From contig NZ_AP025305.1 of the NCBI RefSeq assembly GCF_036492635.1, forward strand, positions 1,240,001 through 1,304,000: a DNA stretch of 64,000 bases. Direction: 5' to 3'. The first letter of the stretch is position 1; every line of letters begins with the position of its first letter. Below are positions 26,087-34,012 of the stretch, one piece after another. The position numbers and the translations under genes are program-made. Under the pieces are notes generated by a model. The model made no database searches and was not told where the DNA came from. It worked only from the letters and a program-made list of their open reading frames with translations. This DNA is from Aureibacter tunicatorum (GTDB taxonomy: Bacteria; Bacteroidota; Bacteroidia; Cytophagales; Cyclobacteriaceae).

Positions 26087-28126
26087 GTGAAAGTTTATCA
26101 AGCAAAGGCAAAGTCCAAAATTAAAAGAGCTCAGTCAGAAGGATTTGCCAAGTCCCCTGAAGGTTTTATTCCAAACTTAGTAGGTGATTCGCTTTCGGTT
26201 CGTAATTTTTTCAAGCCGCTTCAATGTCTATTTACCAAGAAACAAATACAGGAACATATGGCCATGAAATGTGGCTTTAAAAGACAAAAACCGGATGAGT
26301 ATCTTGTGGTTGAAAATCAAGAAGAAGGCGATGAGCAGCTCGTGCATGAATTCTTATTTTCTATTTCAGAGAAAGAAAAACTTAAGCCGACGACTCTTGA
26401 TGGGGAAAAGAGGTTTGGTAAAATGAAGCAAATGGATCATTTTAAAAGAGTATTTAAACTGCTTGATGCTTATCACGCTACTGAAAAGGTGGAGTTTGGC
26501 GATGAAGATGAGTCGGCTATAGTTGATGCTATGATTAGGGTTGAGAATGCATCCAGGGTTTTTGAGCATCAGGATAACTTATTTTATAGACAGAAAGCGA
26601 TAATGGAAGATCCGTTAAGCTTTAGAGGTAGGAACTTTACGGACAAACATAGAGAAGTGGCGATTACTACTCTTGCTAATAATGCTGCGTGGCCTTTGAG
26701 AAGGGAAGAGGCTTTGATGTTCGATGAGTTGGTTGAGGAGGAAATAGCTCATATTTGGAGGAAAGCCAAAGTCAAGTGCAAAGATAGGAAATGGCTGAAT
26801 GCGGTGGAGCATTTTAGAACGGAGGAAGCAATGATTCATTCAGAAATGGAAAGCTTGGCAACAGTTGAACCGAAAAGCGAAGAGGATGAAATGAGGATGG
26901 AGCAATTGAGTGAATTGGAAAAAGCTTTGCATAATAAGTTTCCTGAAGTTGATAAGGTGAAGCTTTATAATTATTGCATAAATCATCCAGAAGAAAGTGG
27001 TATTTCACCTGATGCAAGAATGTTGTTGGAGAATTGTGTCAAACGTTATTTTTTGAGTGATGGCGAAAAAGAAAAATACGTTCGAATGACTTCAAAGCCA
27101 CCTAAGGAATGGTGTCGAGCAAGCGATGAGTTGGAGGAAGCAAAACTGGAAGTGTCTAAACTGAAGAGATATAAAGAGTTGATGTGTTTTGATGACAAAG
27201 GTGAGCAGTTGATGGAAAATGGCAAGCCAGTTTTGAAACGCGTAAGTTTAGCTAGTGAGGAGTTTGTCTTGCATGAGCAAATGAGGATATTGGATGCTTT
27301 GGAACATATTGTTTACAATTGGTTTAAAAGGAACTTGGTCATTGACTTGCAGGATGAAGAGGTTAGCATACTGCTTGATTTGCTAAGGGATGTGCAAAAA
27401 GAGCATATTGGAGTAGTGGAAAAAATTTCAGCTTATGGAGTGCCCATTTGGTTGCCGGATGCAGGGAAAATGAAAGATGCTGATTTCAAAGAGATTCAAA
27501 AGTTTTGGAGAAATTTAAGTGAAGGTAAAACAAATTTGGTATACGGCAAATCGATAAGCGATAAAGGAGAATCGTTTGCAAATGGGTTTAGAATGCATGT
27601 GAATGCTATGCATGCAAGGTTGCTGACAAGGCCTGAAGGTCGAAAATTATTGCAAAATGTTGCTCATGGTAGCTTTTTGGAACGAGATTTTTCCAGCTCA
27701 AAGAGTAAATTTCAATCAGTGCCTAATGTAGTTGTGCTTGAGAATGGAGATTCAATGCCAAGAGTGCAAGGTGGAGAAGTGCCGCTATTGTTTCTACATC
27801 CTTTTTTCAATGATGCGGAAGACTTTTGCTTTGAAGAGCGCAGGCATGGCTTTTTATACCTTGATAAGAGTCTTTGCCATATTTTGACACCGGGCTTTAT
27901 TCATTATGCTTCAGCATTGGAGTGGGCGCATAGATATCAATCTACAGCAAAACCGCTGACTAAACCTCATGCTTCATTAGGAGAAGTCTATTGTTTTCAA
28001 GACATGGATAGATATAGGCAGAGATCCAAAGCGAGAGTCTCTCCCGCATTGGAAAATAGATTTTTTGTATTAGAATGGAGCCGTTCTTTGAGAAAAGAGC
28101 ATGGGCTGCCTGAGTTTCAGTCTTAG
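26087..28126 (+). CDS. Orphan protein with degenerate M91-like (NleD-type) metallopeptidase C-terminus
   Basis: No confident family. The frame opens after a TAA at 26069, and the GTG at 26087 is the first usable start. The 679 aa have no signal peptide or membrane segment; residues ~75-470 are highly charged and helical. The C-terminal ~170 residues recall M91 effector metallopeptidases: RPEGRKLLQNV (the TGRxLL position), LTPGFIHYASALEWAHRY (the PxFVxLxHELIHA position, with LEWAH at 611-615 in place of HExxH) and LENRFFVLEWSRSLRKEHGLP (the ENxxRxExGLP position). If this is right, the first zinc His is Leu and the enzyme is probably inactive. Family M91 effectors are delivered by secretion or contractile-injection systems; none is encoded here. 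The link is inferred by eye. Confidence 0.55.
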   Translation: MKVYQAKAKSKIKRAQSEGFAKSPEGFIPNLVGDSLSVRNFFKPLQCLFTKKQIQEHMAMKCGFKRQKPDEYLVVENQEEGDEQLVHEFLFSISEKEKLKPTTLDGEKRFGKMKQMDHFKRVFKLLDAYHATEKVEFGDEDESAIVDAMIRVENASRVFEHQDNLFYRQKAIMEDPLSFRGRNFTDKHREVAITTLANNAAWPLRREEALMFDELVEEEIAHIWRKAKVKCKDRKWLNAVEHFRTEEAMIHSEMESLATVEPKSEEDEMRMEQLSELEKALHNKFPEVDKVKLYNYCINHPEESGISPDARMLLENCVKRYFLSDGEKEKYVRMTSKPPKEWCRASDELEEAKLEVSKLKRYKELMCFDDKGEQLMENGKPVLKRVSLASEEFVLHEQMRILDALEHIVYNWFKRNLVIDLQDEEVSILLDLLRDVQKEHIGVVEKISAYGVPIWLPDAGKMKDADFKEIQKFWRNLSEGKTNLVYGKSISDKGESFANGFRMHVNAMHARLLTRPEGRKLLQNVAHGSFLERDFSSSKSKFQSVPNVVVLENGDSMPRVQGGEVPLLFLHPFFNDAEDFCFEERRHGFLYLDKSLCHILTPGFIHYASALEWAHRYQSTAKPLTKPHASLGEVYCFQDMDRYRQRSKARVSPALENRFFVLEWSRSLRKEHGLPEFQS

Positions 28127-28131
28127 AGCGC

Positions 28132-28632
28132 TTAGAAATTCAAAGGCTCTTTGTTAAGTATTGCCATGCCTTCTTCAACGTTTAGCTTAAGTTCTCTAGC
28201 AGTTCTGTGAGGCGAAGGGTTGTTGATGGAGCAAACAATAAGATTGACTACGTAAAGTGCAGTGTATAGCGGATGGCCGGTAATTATGAATGCAATAGTT
28301 ATTGTAATGCCGCTTAATAGAAAGAATAAGAATTTAAGGACTGTGCTATTGAACAGGCTGGTCATTTTTTCTTTAAGACTATCTTCTTTTACAGCACTGC
28401 TCAGTTGTTTTTTGTAAAGGAATATTCCCAAAGTTGCCAATGTTGCTGATATGCCTATTGTCAGATAAGAAATCGTTTTGGAGTTTTCAATGAATGGCGT
28501 TAGAAGACTACTTTCGTAGTTTAGATAGAAGTATAGGAAAAGACCCATTGGCAGTCCTATAGTAGCATAGACAAATATGTTAAGTTTGTCGAGGAATTCT
28601 TTGCTAGAATTGAATTTTGGATTCAAACGCAT
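28132..28632 (-). CDS. Small membrane protein of unknown function
   Basis: Not recognised. The 166-aa product has four hydrophobic segments (about residues 18-37, 50-68, 93-112 and 116-135), with a charged cytoplasmic-looking loop between 2 and 3 (KKQLSSAVKEDSLKEKM) and a soluble C-terminal tail (SPHRTARELKLNVEEGMAIL). Its stop lies 6 bp from that of the convergent M91-like orphan, with no terminator between them. It could be a partner or immunity-type membrane protein for that orphan, but the genes face each other and nothing in the sequence proves a link. Confidence 0.65.
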   Translation of the reverse strand: MRLNPKFNSSKEFLDKLNIFVYATIGLPMGLFLYFYLNYESSLLTPFIENSKTISYLTIGISATLATLGIFLYKKQLSSAVKEDSLKEKMTSLFNSTVLKFLFFLLSGITITIAFIITGHPLYTALYVVNLIVCSINNPSPHRTARELKLNVEEGMAILNKEPLNF

Positions 28633-28723
28633 TTTGATTCGTTGTTTATGTATGGTTGTGTGCGAAATTAACGTCCAAATAACGTAATTTATTCAAAATT
28701 ATGACGAATCAAAGGTGATTTAA

Positions 28724-28752
28724 ATTAAGCGAAAAGTTGATTTTCGCTTAAT
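28724..28752 (-). terminator. Terminator of the small conserved-looking gene
   Basis: Perfect 12-bp stem ATTAAGCGAAAA/TTTTCGCTTAAT with a 5-nt loop, 18 bp after the stop of the gene at 28770 on the minus strand. The U-run is short (ATTTAAAT). Confidence 0.7.
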
Positions 28753-28769
28753 TTTATGAATTTCATGTG

Positions 28770-29054
28770 CTAAGCAGCAAGCTTCATAGATTTGATTTCA
28801 TTTACTGGTCCGAAAGACTCTGATTTCAAAACTTGATCGCCTTTTAATACCTGAATTTCAACAGGAATTAGCTTTTTAGCTCTTGTAGCCTCTACTGCTT
28901 TTTGGAAGTACGCATAAGCTTCATCATCAGCGCCTTTGCCGAAGTCAACAACTTTGTCTGAGCTTGATACTGATCCTGGTACTACCATGTAGAATTTTGT
29001 TACTACCTTGTATCTTTTTGCGAAAGGGTTTAGGCTTGCAAAGAACTTTTTCAT
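28770..29054 (-). CDS. Small soluble protein of unknown function
   Basis: Not recognised. The frame is open to 29129, but the Met at 29054 (MKKFFASLNPFAKRYKV) is the better start because the upstream part is an AT-rich, non-coding-like stretch. This gives 94 aa with a basic N-terminus, a central acidic segment (DKVVDFGKGADDEAYAYF) and a beta-strand-rich end (VEIQVLKGDQVLKSESFGP). There is no signal peptide and no Cys. It is a single gene with its own terminator. A small cytoplasmic protein of general function is likely. Confidence 0.65.
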   Translation of the reverse strand: MKKFFASLNPFAKRYKVVTKFYMVVPGSVSSSDKVVDFGKGADDEAYAYFQKAVEATRAKKLIPVEIQVLKGDQVLKSESFGPVNEIKSMKLAA

Positions 29055-29318
29055 AGAGTAATTATATTTTTTTGTTTGATTCAAAGGGTGAATGAAGAGT
29101 AATTTATTTAATTTAAATCTTTTAAACAAAGAATTGTCATTTTTTTTGCTGATTTAAATCAGTTAAATCTTGAGTGATTTGTTGTGAAATTACATGAGTA
29201 AGGTATGAGCGGAATAAAGACTGAATTCTTTCCAAAAGGCAATTTTGTTGAAAGCTTCTTGTCCTTTATCAAATTTTTTTTGAGATTAGCACTTTAATTA
29301 TAGTTATAATGGCTTAGT

Positions 29319-30344
29319 ATGTTAAATTTGGAGGCTTTTGGTCAGCTTATTTCCAATCCACAAAAGGTGGTGATTATTCCTCACATGAAGCCTGATGCGG
29401 ATGCTTTGGGTTCTTGCCTTGGATGGCAAGGAGTATTGGATAAGCTTGGACACAAAACAAGCGTGGTTTCTCCTACGGACTTTCCGGGGTTTTTGAAGTG
29501 GATGAAAGGCGTTGAAGATGTTCTGATATTTGATCAGGATGATTCCAGCAGGGCAAAAGCTGAAAAGCTGATTTCTGAGGCTGAGATCGTTTTTTGCGTG
29601 GATTTCTCTTGCTTGAATAGAATCAATGAATTGGGAGAAATTGTCAGAGGGTCAAGCGCTGTTAAAGTTGTTGTTGATCACCATTTGGAGCCTGAGTGCT
29701 TTTCGGAACATATGATTTGGGACGCAAAGGCTGCGGCTACTGCTGAGATCACATTTGATACGTTGGTGGCTTTAGGCTATAAGGACTTGATTGATGTGGA
29801 CATAGCTAACGATTTGTACGCAGGCATTATGACAGACACAGGGTGTTTTAAGCACTCGAATACGAGCAAGAATGTTCATGAAGTTGTCGCCCAATTAATT
29901 GATTTGGGAGCTGAAAATTCTAAAGTAGGCAGCTTGATTTATGATACTAATTCACTTGATAAACTTAGATTTTTAGGATACGCGTTAAGCGAAAAGCTGG
30001 TTGTTCACCCGGAAATGAATACTGCTTATTTTAAGATTGATAAAAGCGACCTGCAAAAATTTAAATCTAAAACAGGCGATACGGAGGGATTGGTGAATTA
30101 TGCTTTGTCTCTCGAAGGCATTGTATTCGCGGCGATGATTATTGAGAGAGAGGATGGTGTTAAGCTTTCATTGAGGTCTAAGGGCAGCTTTGCGGTAAAT
30201 GAGTTCGCCAGAGATCATTTCAATGGAGGAGGCCACAAAAATGCTTCAGGAGGTCGATCGGATTACAATTTTGAGAAAACGGTGAGTTATTTTGAAGAGT
30301 TGTTGCCTAAGTATAAGGATAAGCTCTCAAAAGTTGATATTTAA
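29319..30344 (+). CDS. nrnA: DHH-family phosphoesterase, NrnA-like nanoRNase/pAp phosphatase
   Basis: Manganese-dependent enzyme that degrades 2-5-nt RNAs and dephosphorylates 3'-phosphoadenosine 5'-phosphate. The DHH domain has DADALGS at residues 26-32 and VDHH (Asp120-His121-His122). The DHHA1 domain ends with the substrate motif GGGHKNASGG. The 341-aa length fits bacterial NrnA. It starts a same-strand run with an FKBP lipoprotein 37 bp after its stop. A c-di-AMP or pGpG role cannot be excluded, but the cytoplasmic stand-alone form without GGDEF or PAS domains argues for NrnA. Confidence 0.92.
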   Translation: MLNLEAFGQLISNPQKVVIIPHMKPDADALGSCLGWQGVLDKLGHKTSVVSPTDFPGFLKWMKGVEDVLIFDQDDSSRAKAEKLISEAEIVFCVDFSCLNRINELGEIVRGSSAVKVVVDHHLEPECFSEHMIWDAKAAATAEITFDTLVALGYKDLIDVDIANDLYAGIMTDTGCFKHSNTSKNVHEVVAQLIDLGAENSKVGSLIYDTNSLDKLRFLGYALSEKLVVHPEMNTAYFKIDKSDLQKFKSKTGDTEGLVNYALSLEGIVFAAMIIEREDGVKLSLRSKGSFAVNEFARDHFNGGGHKNASGGRSDYNFEKTVSYFEELLPKYKDKLSKVDI

Positions 30345-30381
30345 ATAGTCAAAATAGAATAATAATTAATATTAAAGAATA

Positions 30382-31344
30382 ATGAAACTTAAGAACATTT
30401 TTGCTTGGTCAGTTGTAGGTGTTAGCGCCTTGTTTTTTCAGTCATGCTCAGCCAAATTCGAGAAAAACGAGGAAGGTTTGGAGTATAAGTATTTCAAAAA
30501 AGGGAATGGAACTCAGCCGAAACAAGGCGAGTTTGTTGTATACGATTTAGTGTTGACAAATACTTCCAATAAAGATACTGTCTTAATCAATACTGGAGAA
30601 GAGGGTGTGCCTCAAGTGTATAGATATGATACGCTTTCATTTAAAGATAATATTTTGGGTAGCGGTTTTGCTATGCTTAAGAAAGGTGACAGCGTTGAGT
30701 TTAGACTTCCAGTGGATAGCTTGCAATCCAATGGTATGGTGCCGACGACTTGGAATACCAAGAGCGGAGACATGTTGAATTTCGACATCGGTGTGAAGCA
30801 AGTTTTGACGCTTGATGAATTCCAAGAGTGGAGAATCGAGCAGATGAAGAAAATTCAAGAGTTGAATGAAGAAAAAGAAAAAGAGCAGTTGACTAAGGAC
30901 GAGGCAACGATCGACGCTTATTTGAAAAAGAACAATATCAATTACAAGACGACTGAGTCTGGTCTAAGGTATGTGATTGAGAATGAAAACCCATCAGGTG
31001 AAAAAGCGGAAGCTGGAGACGAGGTTTCTGTAAATTATGTTGGAAAGCTTATGAACGGGACTGTATTTGATACAAACAACCCGGAAGTAGCGAAAGAAGC
31101 TGGTATTTTCACTGAAGGAAGACCTTATGAGCCACTGAATTTTTATTTAGGCAGAGGCCAGGTGATTAAAGGATGGGATGAAGGCATAGGCTTGTTGAGA
31201 ACAGGTGAAAAAGCTGTTTTGTATATTCCTTCGCCTTTGGCATATGGAAGCCGCCCTGCCGGAGATAAAATTCCAGCGAATTCTATATTGATCTTTGATG
31301 TGGAATTGGTAAAGGTTACTAAAAAAGATAAAGAGAATAAGTAA
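30382..31344 (+). CDS. FKBP-type peptidyl-prolyl isomerase lipoprotein, two-domain
   Basis: Periplasmic lipoprotein (signal to Cys22, FFQSC) with two FKBP-like halves. Residues ~30-145 are a weak, divergent copy (GTQPKQGEFVVYDLVL, MLKKGDSVEF). Residues ~195-315 are a canonical FKBP domain (EAGDEVSVNYVGKLMNGTVFDTN, RGQVIKGWDEGIGLLRTGEKAVLYIPSPLAYG split across it, IPANSILIFDVELVKV). It isomerises X-Pro bonds in envelope proteins; relatives near gliding genes are called GldI, but there is no gliding gene here. It follows nrnA by 37 bp and is closed by a strong terminator. Confidence 0.88.
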   Translation: MKLKNIFAWSVVGVSALFFQSCSAKFEKNEEGLEYKYFKKGNGTQPKQGEFVVYDLVLTNTSNKDTVLINTGEEGVPQVYRYDTLSFKDNILGSGFAMLKKGDSVEFRLPVDSLQSNGMVPTTWNTKSGDMLNFDIGVKQVLTLDEFQEWRIEQMKKIQELNEEKEKEQLTKDEATIDAYLKKNNINYKTTESGLRYVIENENPSGEKAEAGDEVSVNYVGKLMNGTVFDTNNPEVAKEAGIFTEGRPYEPLNFYLGRGQVIKGWDEGIGLLRTGEKAVLYIPSPLAYGSRPAGDKIPANSILIFDVELVKVTKKDKENK

Positions 31345-31361
31345 AAATTATATTGAAATTT

Positions 31362-31402
31362 AAAAAAAACAGATCACCTTTTTAGGTTGATCTGTTTTTT
31401 TT
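31362..31402 (+). terminator. Rho-independent terminator
   Basis: CAGATCA-CC/GG-TGATCTG stem (31370-31378 with 31385-31394) with A-run and T-run flanks. It separates the two FKBP genes. Confidence 0.85.
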
Positions 31403-31459
31403 ATACTTTAGGGTCAATATCACCGTTTTTATGATGATTTGATTTACAAACTTAACCTT

Positions 31460-32584
31460 ATGAATATATTGAAAAAGTTTACTGTTAAGAATTTATTGAT
31501 TGGATTTTCGCTTTCAGCATTGATGTTTACAGCGTGTAATTCTGAAGTTACGGATGAAGGTTCTTCTGGTGGAGGTAACAACAGTAGCGAGGAGATTAAC
31601 AAGGTTAAAAGCTATATTGATCAAAATAGCTTGGGAAGCGATATAACTCAGTTGACTACAGGCTTGTATGTAAGAAAAGACAGACAAGGCAGCGAAGATG
31701 GAGAAGTTAGCTCTTCGGATACTGTAGGGATATATTTTCAAGTGAAGAACTTGACAGGGGAAATTATTTATGAGCATTTGGCTGAAGATGGCGAACCTAT
31801 GCCATTTGTGCGAAAAAATAGGGATGCTGGCGGGAATATTTTTCCAGGCTTAATCAACTTGTATTCTGATCAATTGTATCTTGGAGATTCATTGCAGTTT
31901 ATAGGAATTTCCGATTTCTTTTATAGAAATTTTAATTTGTCGTCTTTTGATGGCTTTGGCAATATCGAAGCTTTTACTCCAAAAATTATTAATATAAAAA
32001 TTGATAGTAAAGTGGGGAAAGATGATATCGTGGAGACTGATCAAAAATTCATAGAGGAATATTTGAGTAGTCGACAAGAATTTCAAGGCAAAGAAGTTGT
32101 GGATTTGATGGGCGGGATAAAACTGATATTCATGGATCCTGATAATCCTGATGGACTTTATCCGAAAGATGGAGAGAAAATGGCTTTGGAGTATACAGGC
32201 TACCTTCCGATGAATGATGATTACGTATTTGAATCGACTTTGGATAGTTTGGATACGAATGGCGGTAGATTGCTGGATTCAGATGGCAATCCATTGAAAT
32301 CTTATAAGCATCATGTGAAGAAGTTTAATCTTGAGAACTTGATAGTTGGATGGATGGAAGCACTGCCTTTGATGAAGACTGGAAGAAAAGCTGTGATACT
32401 TATACCTTCTCAGTATGCTTATGGAGCTGATGAAAGCAGAGGATTTAGGGCATTCCCTGAAAGTTACCGTAGAAAATTAATGGGAGCAAATCATATGAAT
32501 CCGAATAATGCGATTCCTCCATTTTCAGTATTGGCTTTTGAAGTGAAAATTTTAGCTCTTGGAAAAGATGCTATGAAGTTATAA
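31460..32584 (+). CDS. FKBP-type peptidyl-prolyl isomerase-like lipoprotein
   Basis: Second FKBP-related lipoprotein. The ATG at 31460 is preferred over the TTG at 31439, as it gives a normal lipoprotein signal (LLIGFSLSALMFTAC). A low-complexity Gly/Ser stretch follows. Residues ~40-190 hold a degenerate FKBP-like part, and residues ~205-370 a second one, with LEYTGYLPMNDDYVFEST, GWMEALPLMKTGRKAVILI and IPPFSVLAFEVKILAL. Several active-site aromatics of FKBP differ, so isomerase activity is uncertain. It probably arose from the same stock as the gene just upstream. Confidence 0.8.
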   Translation: MNILKKFTVKNLLIGFSLSALMFTACNSEVTDEGSSGGGNNSSEEINKVKSYIDQNSLGSDITQLTTGLYVRKDRQGSEDGEVSSSDTVGIYFQVKNLTGEIIYEHLAEDGEPMPFVRKNRDAGGNIFPGLINLYSDQLYLGDSLQFIGISDFFYRNFNLSSFDGFGNIEAFTPKIINIKIDSKVGKDDIVETDQKFIEEYLSSRQEFQGKEVVDLMGGIKLIFMDPDNPDGLYPKDGEKMALEYTGYLPMNDDYVFESTLDSLDTNGGRLLDSDGNPLKSYKHHVKKFNLENLIVGWMEALPLMKTGRKAVILIPSQYAYGADESRGFRAFPESYRRKLMGANHMNPNNAIPPFSVLAFEVKILALGKDAMKL

Positions 32585-32608
32585 TATTTAGACTTTTGAA
32601 AAAAATTA

Positions 32609-32650
32609 AAAAGGATTCTGTACATTTGCTGTATGGAATCCTTTTCTATG
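32609..32650 (+). terminator. Terminator after the second FKBP gene
   Basis: AAAAGGATTC (32609-32618) pairs with GAATCCTTTT (32636-32645) around a loop that can itself pair partly; followed by CTATG rather than a long T-run. Confidence 0.7.
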
Positions 32651-32669
32651 TAATAATAATTTGTTTACA

Positions 32670-33821
32670 ATGTATAAAAACACAATCAACATAGTTTGTC
32701 AGCCAAAAGTGGGTGATGTTCTTATCGATGAACTTAAGGAATTGGGATATGAGGGAGAGCTTGTCAGCCCTTTAAACGCAAGGGTGAAAGGCGATTTCAA
32801 TGATGCCATGATTTTGAATATGTTCTTAAGAACAGCCAACAAAGTGTTGTTGTTGATTGAGGAGTTTGAGGTTAGCAATGCTGAAGAGTTGTATGAAAAA
32901 GCCAAGGGAATTGCATGGGATCAAATCTTCAAGTCAAGAGGTTATTTTAGCATTGATTCTTTCGTGAAAAATGACTCTATCGTTGACACTAGATTTCCAA
33001 ATCTAAAGTTAAAGGATGCCATTGTTGATTCATTTCAAGAGAAATACGGACATAGGCCTGATGCAGGATCTAAAAAAGATGCTACTAACTTTTTTATGTA
33101 TTGGGTTGGAGATAAATGTTCTATCTATTTGGATACAAGCGGCGCGACAATAGCGAAGCATGGTTATCGCAAGGAATCGTTTAAAGCTCCTGTATTGGAA
33201 AGCTTGGCTTCCGCATTGATCTTATCATCCCAATGGGATAAAGAATCTAATTTCATCAATCCGATGTGCGGTAGTGGAACGTTGTCTATAGAGGCTGCTT
33301 TGATCGCATTGAACAAAGCTCCGGGGTTATATAGACAAAATTTCGGTTTTATGCATGTTTTGCAGTACAATGAAGCGGATTGGAGAAAAATCAGCCGAAT
33401 GGCAAGACGCAAGGTTGTGAAAGAGGATTTGAAATTTAAGATCATAGCCACTGACCATGATCCGGAAGCGCTTAAGGCGGCAAGACTTAATGCGAAATAC
33501 GCGGAAGTGGATCACTTAATAGAGTTTTCTTTATGCGATTTTGAAGAGACGTTTATTCCTTTTAAAAACCAAGGGGTGGTATTCTTGAATCCTGAATATG
33601 GCGAGAGATTAGGAGAGGAACCAGAGTTGGAAGAAACTTACGCTAGAATAGGAGACTTCTTAAAGCAGGATTGCCAAGGCTACTGTGGCTATATATTTAC
33701 AGGTAATCTTGACTTGGCTAAAAAGATTGGGTTGAGAACAACAAGAAGAATTCCTTTCAATAATGGGCAAATTGAATGTCGATTATTGGAGTATGAATTA
33801 TATGAAGGAAGTAAAAAGTAA
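32670..33821 (+). CDS. THUMP-domain class I RNA methyltransferase (RlmL/TrmN-like)
   Basis: Probable guanosine-N2 or adenosine methyltransferase acting on 23S rRNA or tRNA. Start is at the ATG at 32670 (MYKNTINIVCQPKVGD); the TTG at 32661 is weaker. A ferredoxin-like and THUMP part (~1-165) precedes the Rossmann methyltransferase domain with NPMCGSGTLSIEAALIAL (motif I, about 192-209) and ATDHDPEALKAARLNAKYA. The catalytic motif IV reads NPEY (307-310) in place of the usual NPPY/F. The protein lacks the C-terminal RlmK half of fused RlmKL. Single gene flanked by terminators. Confidence 0.87.
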   Translation: MYKNTINIVCQPKVGDVLIDELKELGYEGELVSPLNARVKGDFNDAMILNMFLRTANKVLLLIEEFEVSNAEELYEKAKGIAWDQIFKSRGYFSIDSFVKNDSIVDTRFPNLKLKDAIVDSFQEKYGHRPDAGSKKDATNFFMYWVGDKCSIYLDTSGATIAKHGYRKESFKAPVLESLASALILSSQWDKESNFINPMCGSGTLSIEAALIALNKAPGLYRQNFGFMHVLQYNEADWRKISRMARRKVVKEDLKFKIIATDHDPEALKAARLNAKYAEVDHLIEFSLCDFEETFIPFKNQGVVFLNPEYGERLGEEPELEETYARIGDFLKQDCQGYCGYIFTGNLDLAKKIGLRTTRRIPFNNGQIECRLLEYELYEGSKK

Positions 33822-33826
33822 TGTTT

Positions 33827-33860
33827 AAAGAGTTGATTATTCAACTCTTTTTCTTTTTTT
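33827..33860 (+). terminator. Strong rho-independent terminator
   Basis: Perfect 10-bp stem AAAGAGTTGA/TCAACTCTTT with a 4-nt loop, followed by TTCTTTTTTT. Confidence 0.92.
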
Positions 33861-34012
33861 ATTGCTTTGGTTTTATTTTTTTAGATGAAATATCATTATT
33901 GAAATGATATTTGCCTAAGCTAAATTACTTGTTTTGAAAAATATTGCCAATGCTACCAGAGTGGCGATGGTAATGGAGGAAGCCGATTTTACTAATTAAA
34001 TCTGACGTTTGC

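Noticed and set aside
26087-28632. Toxin-immunity pair (M91-like orphan plus membrane protein)
   Set aside because: The genes are convergent, not in the usual same-strand order, and neither a secretion marker nor a known immunity family is visible. Kept only as a remark.
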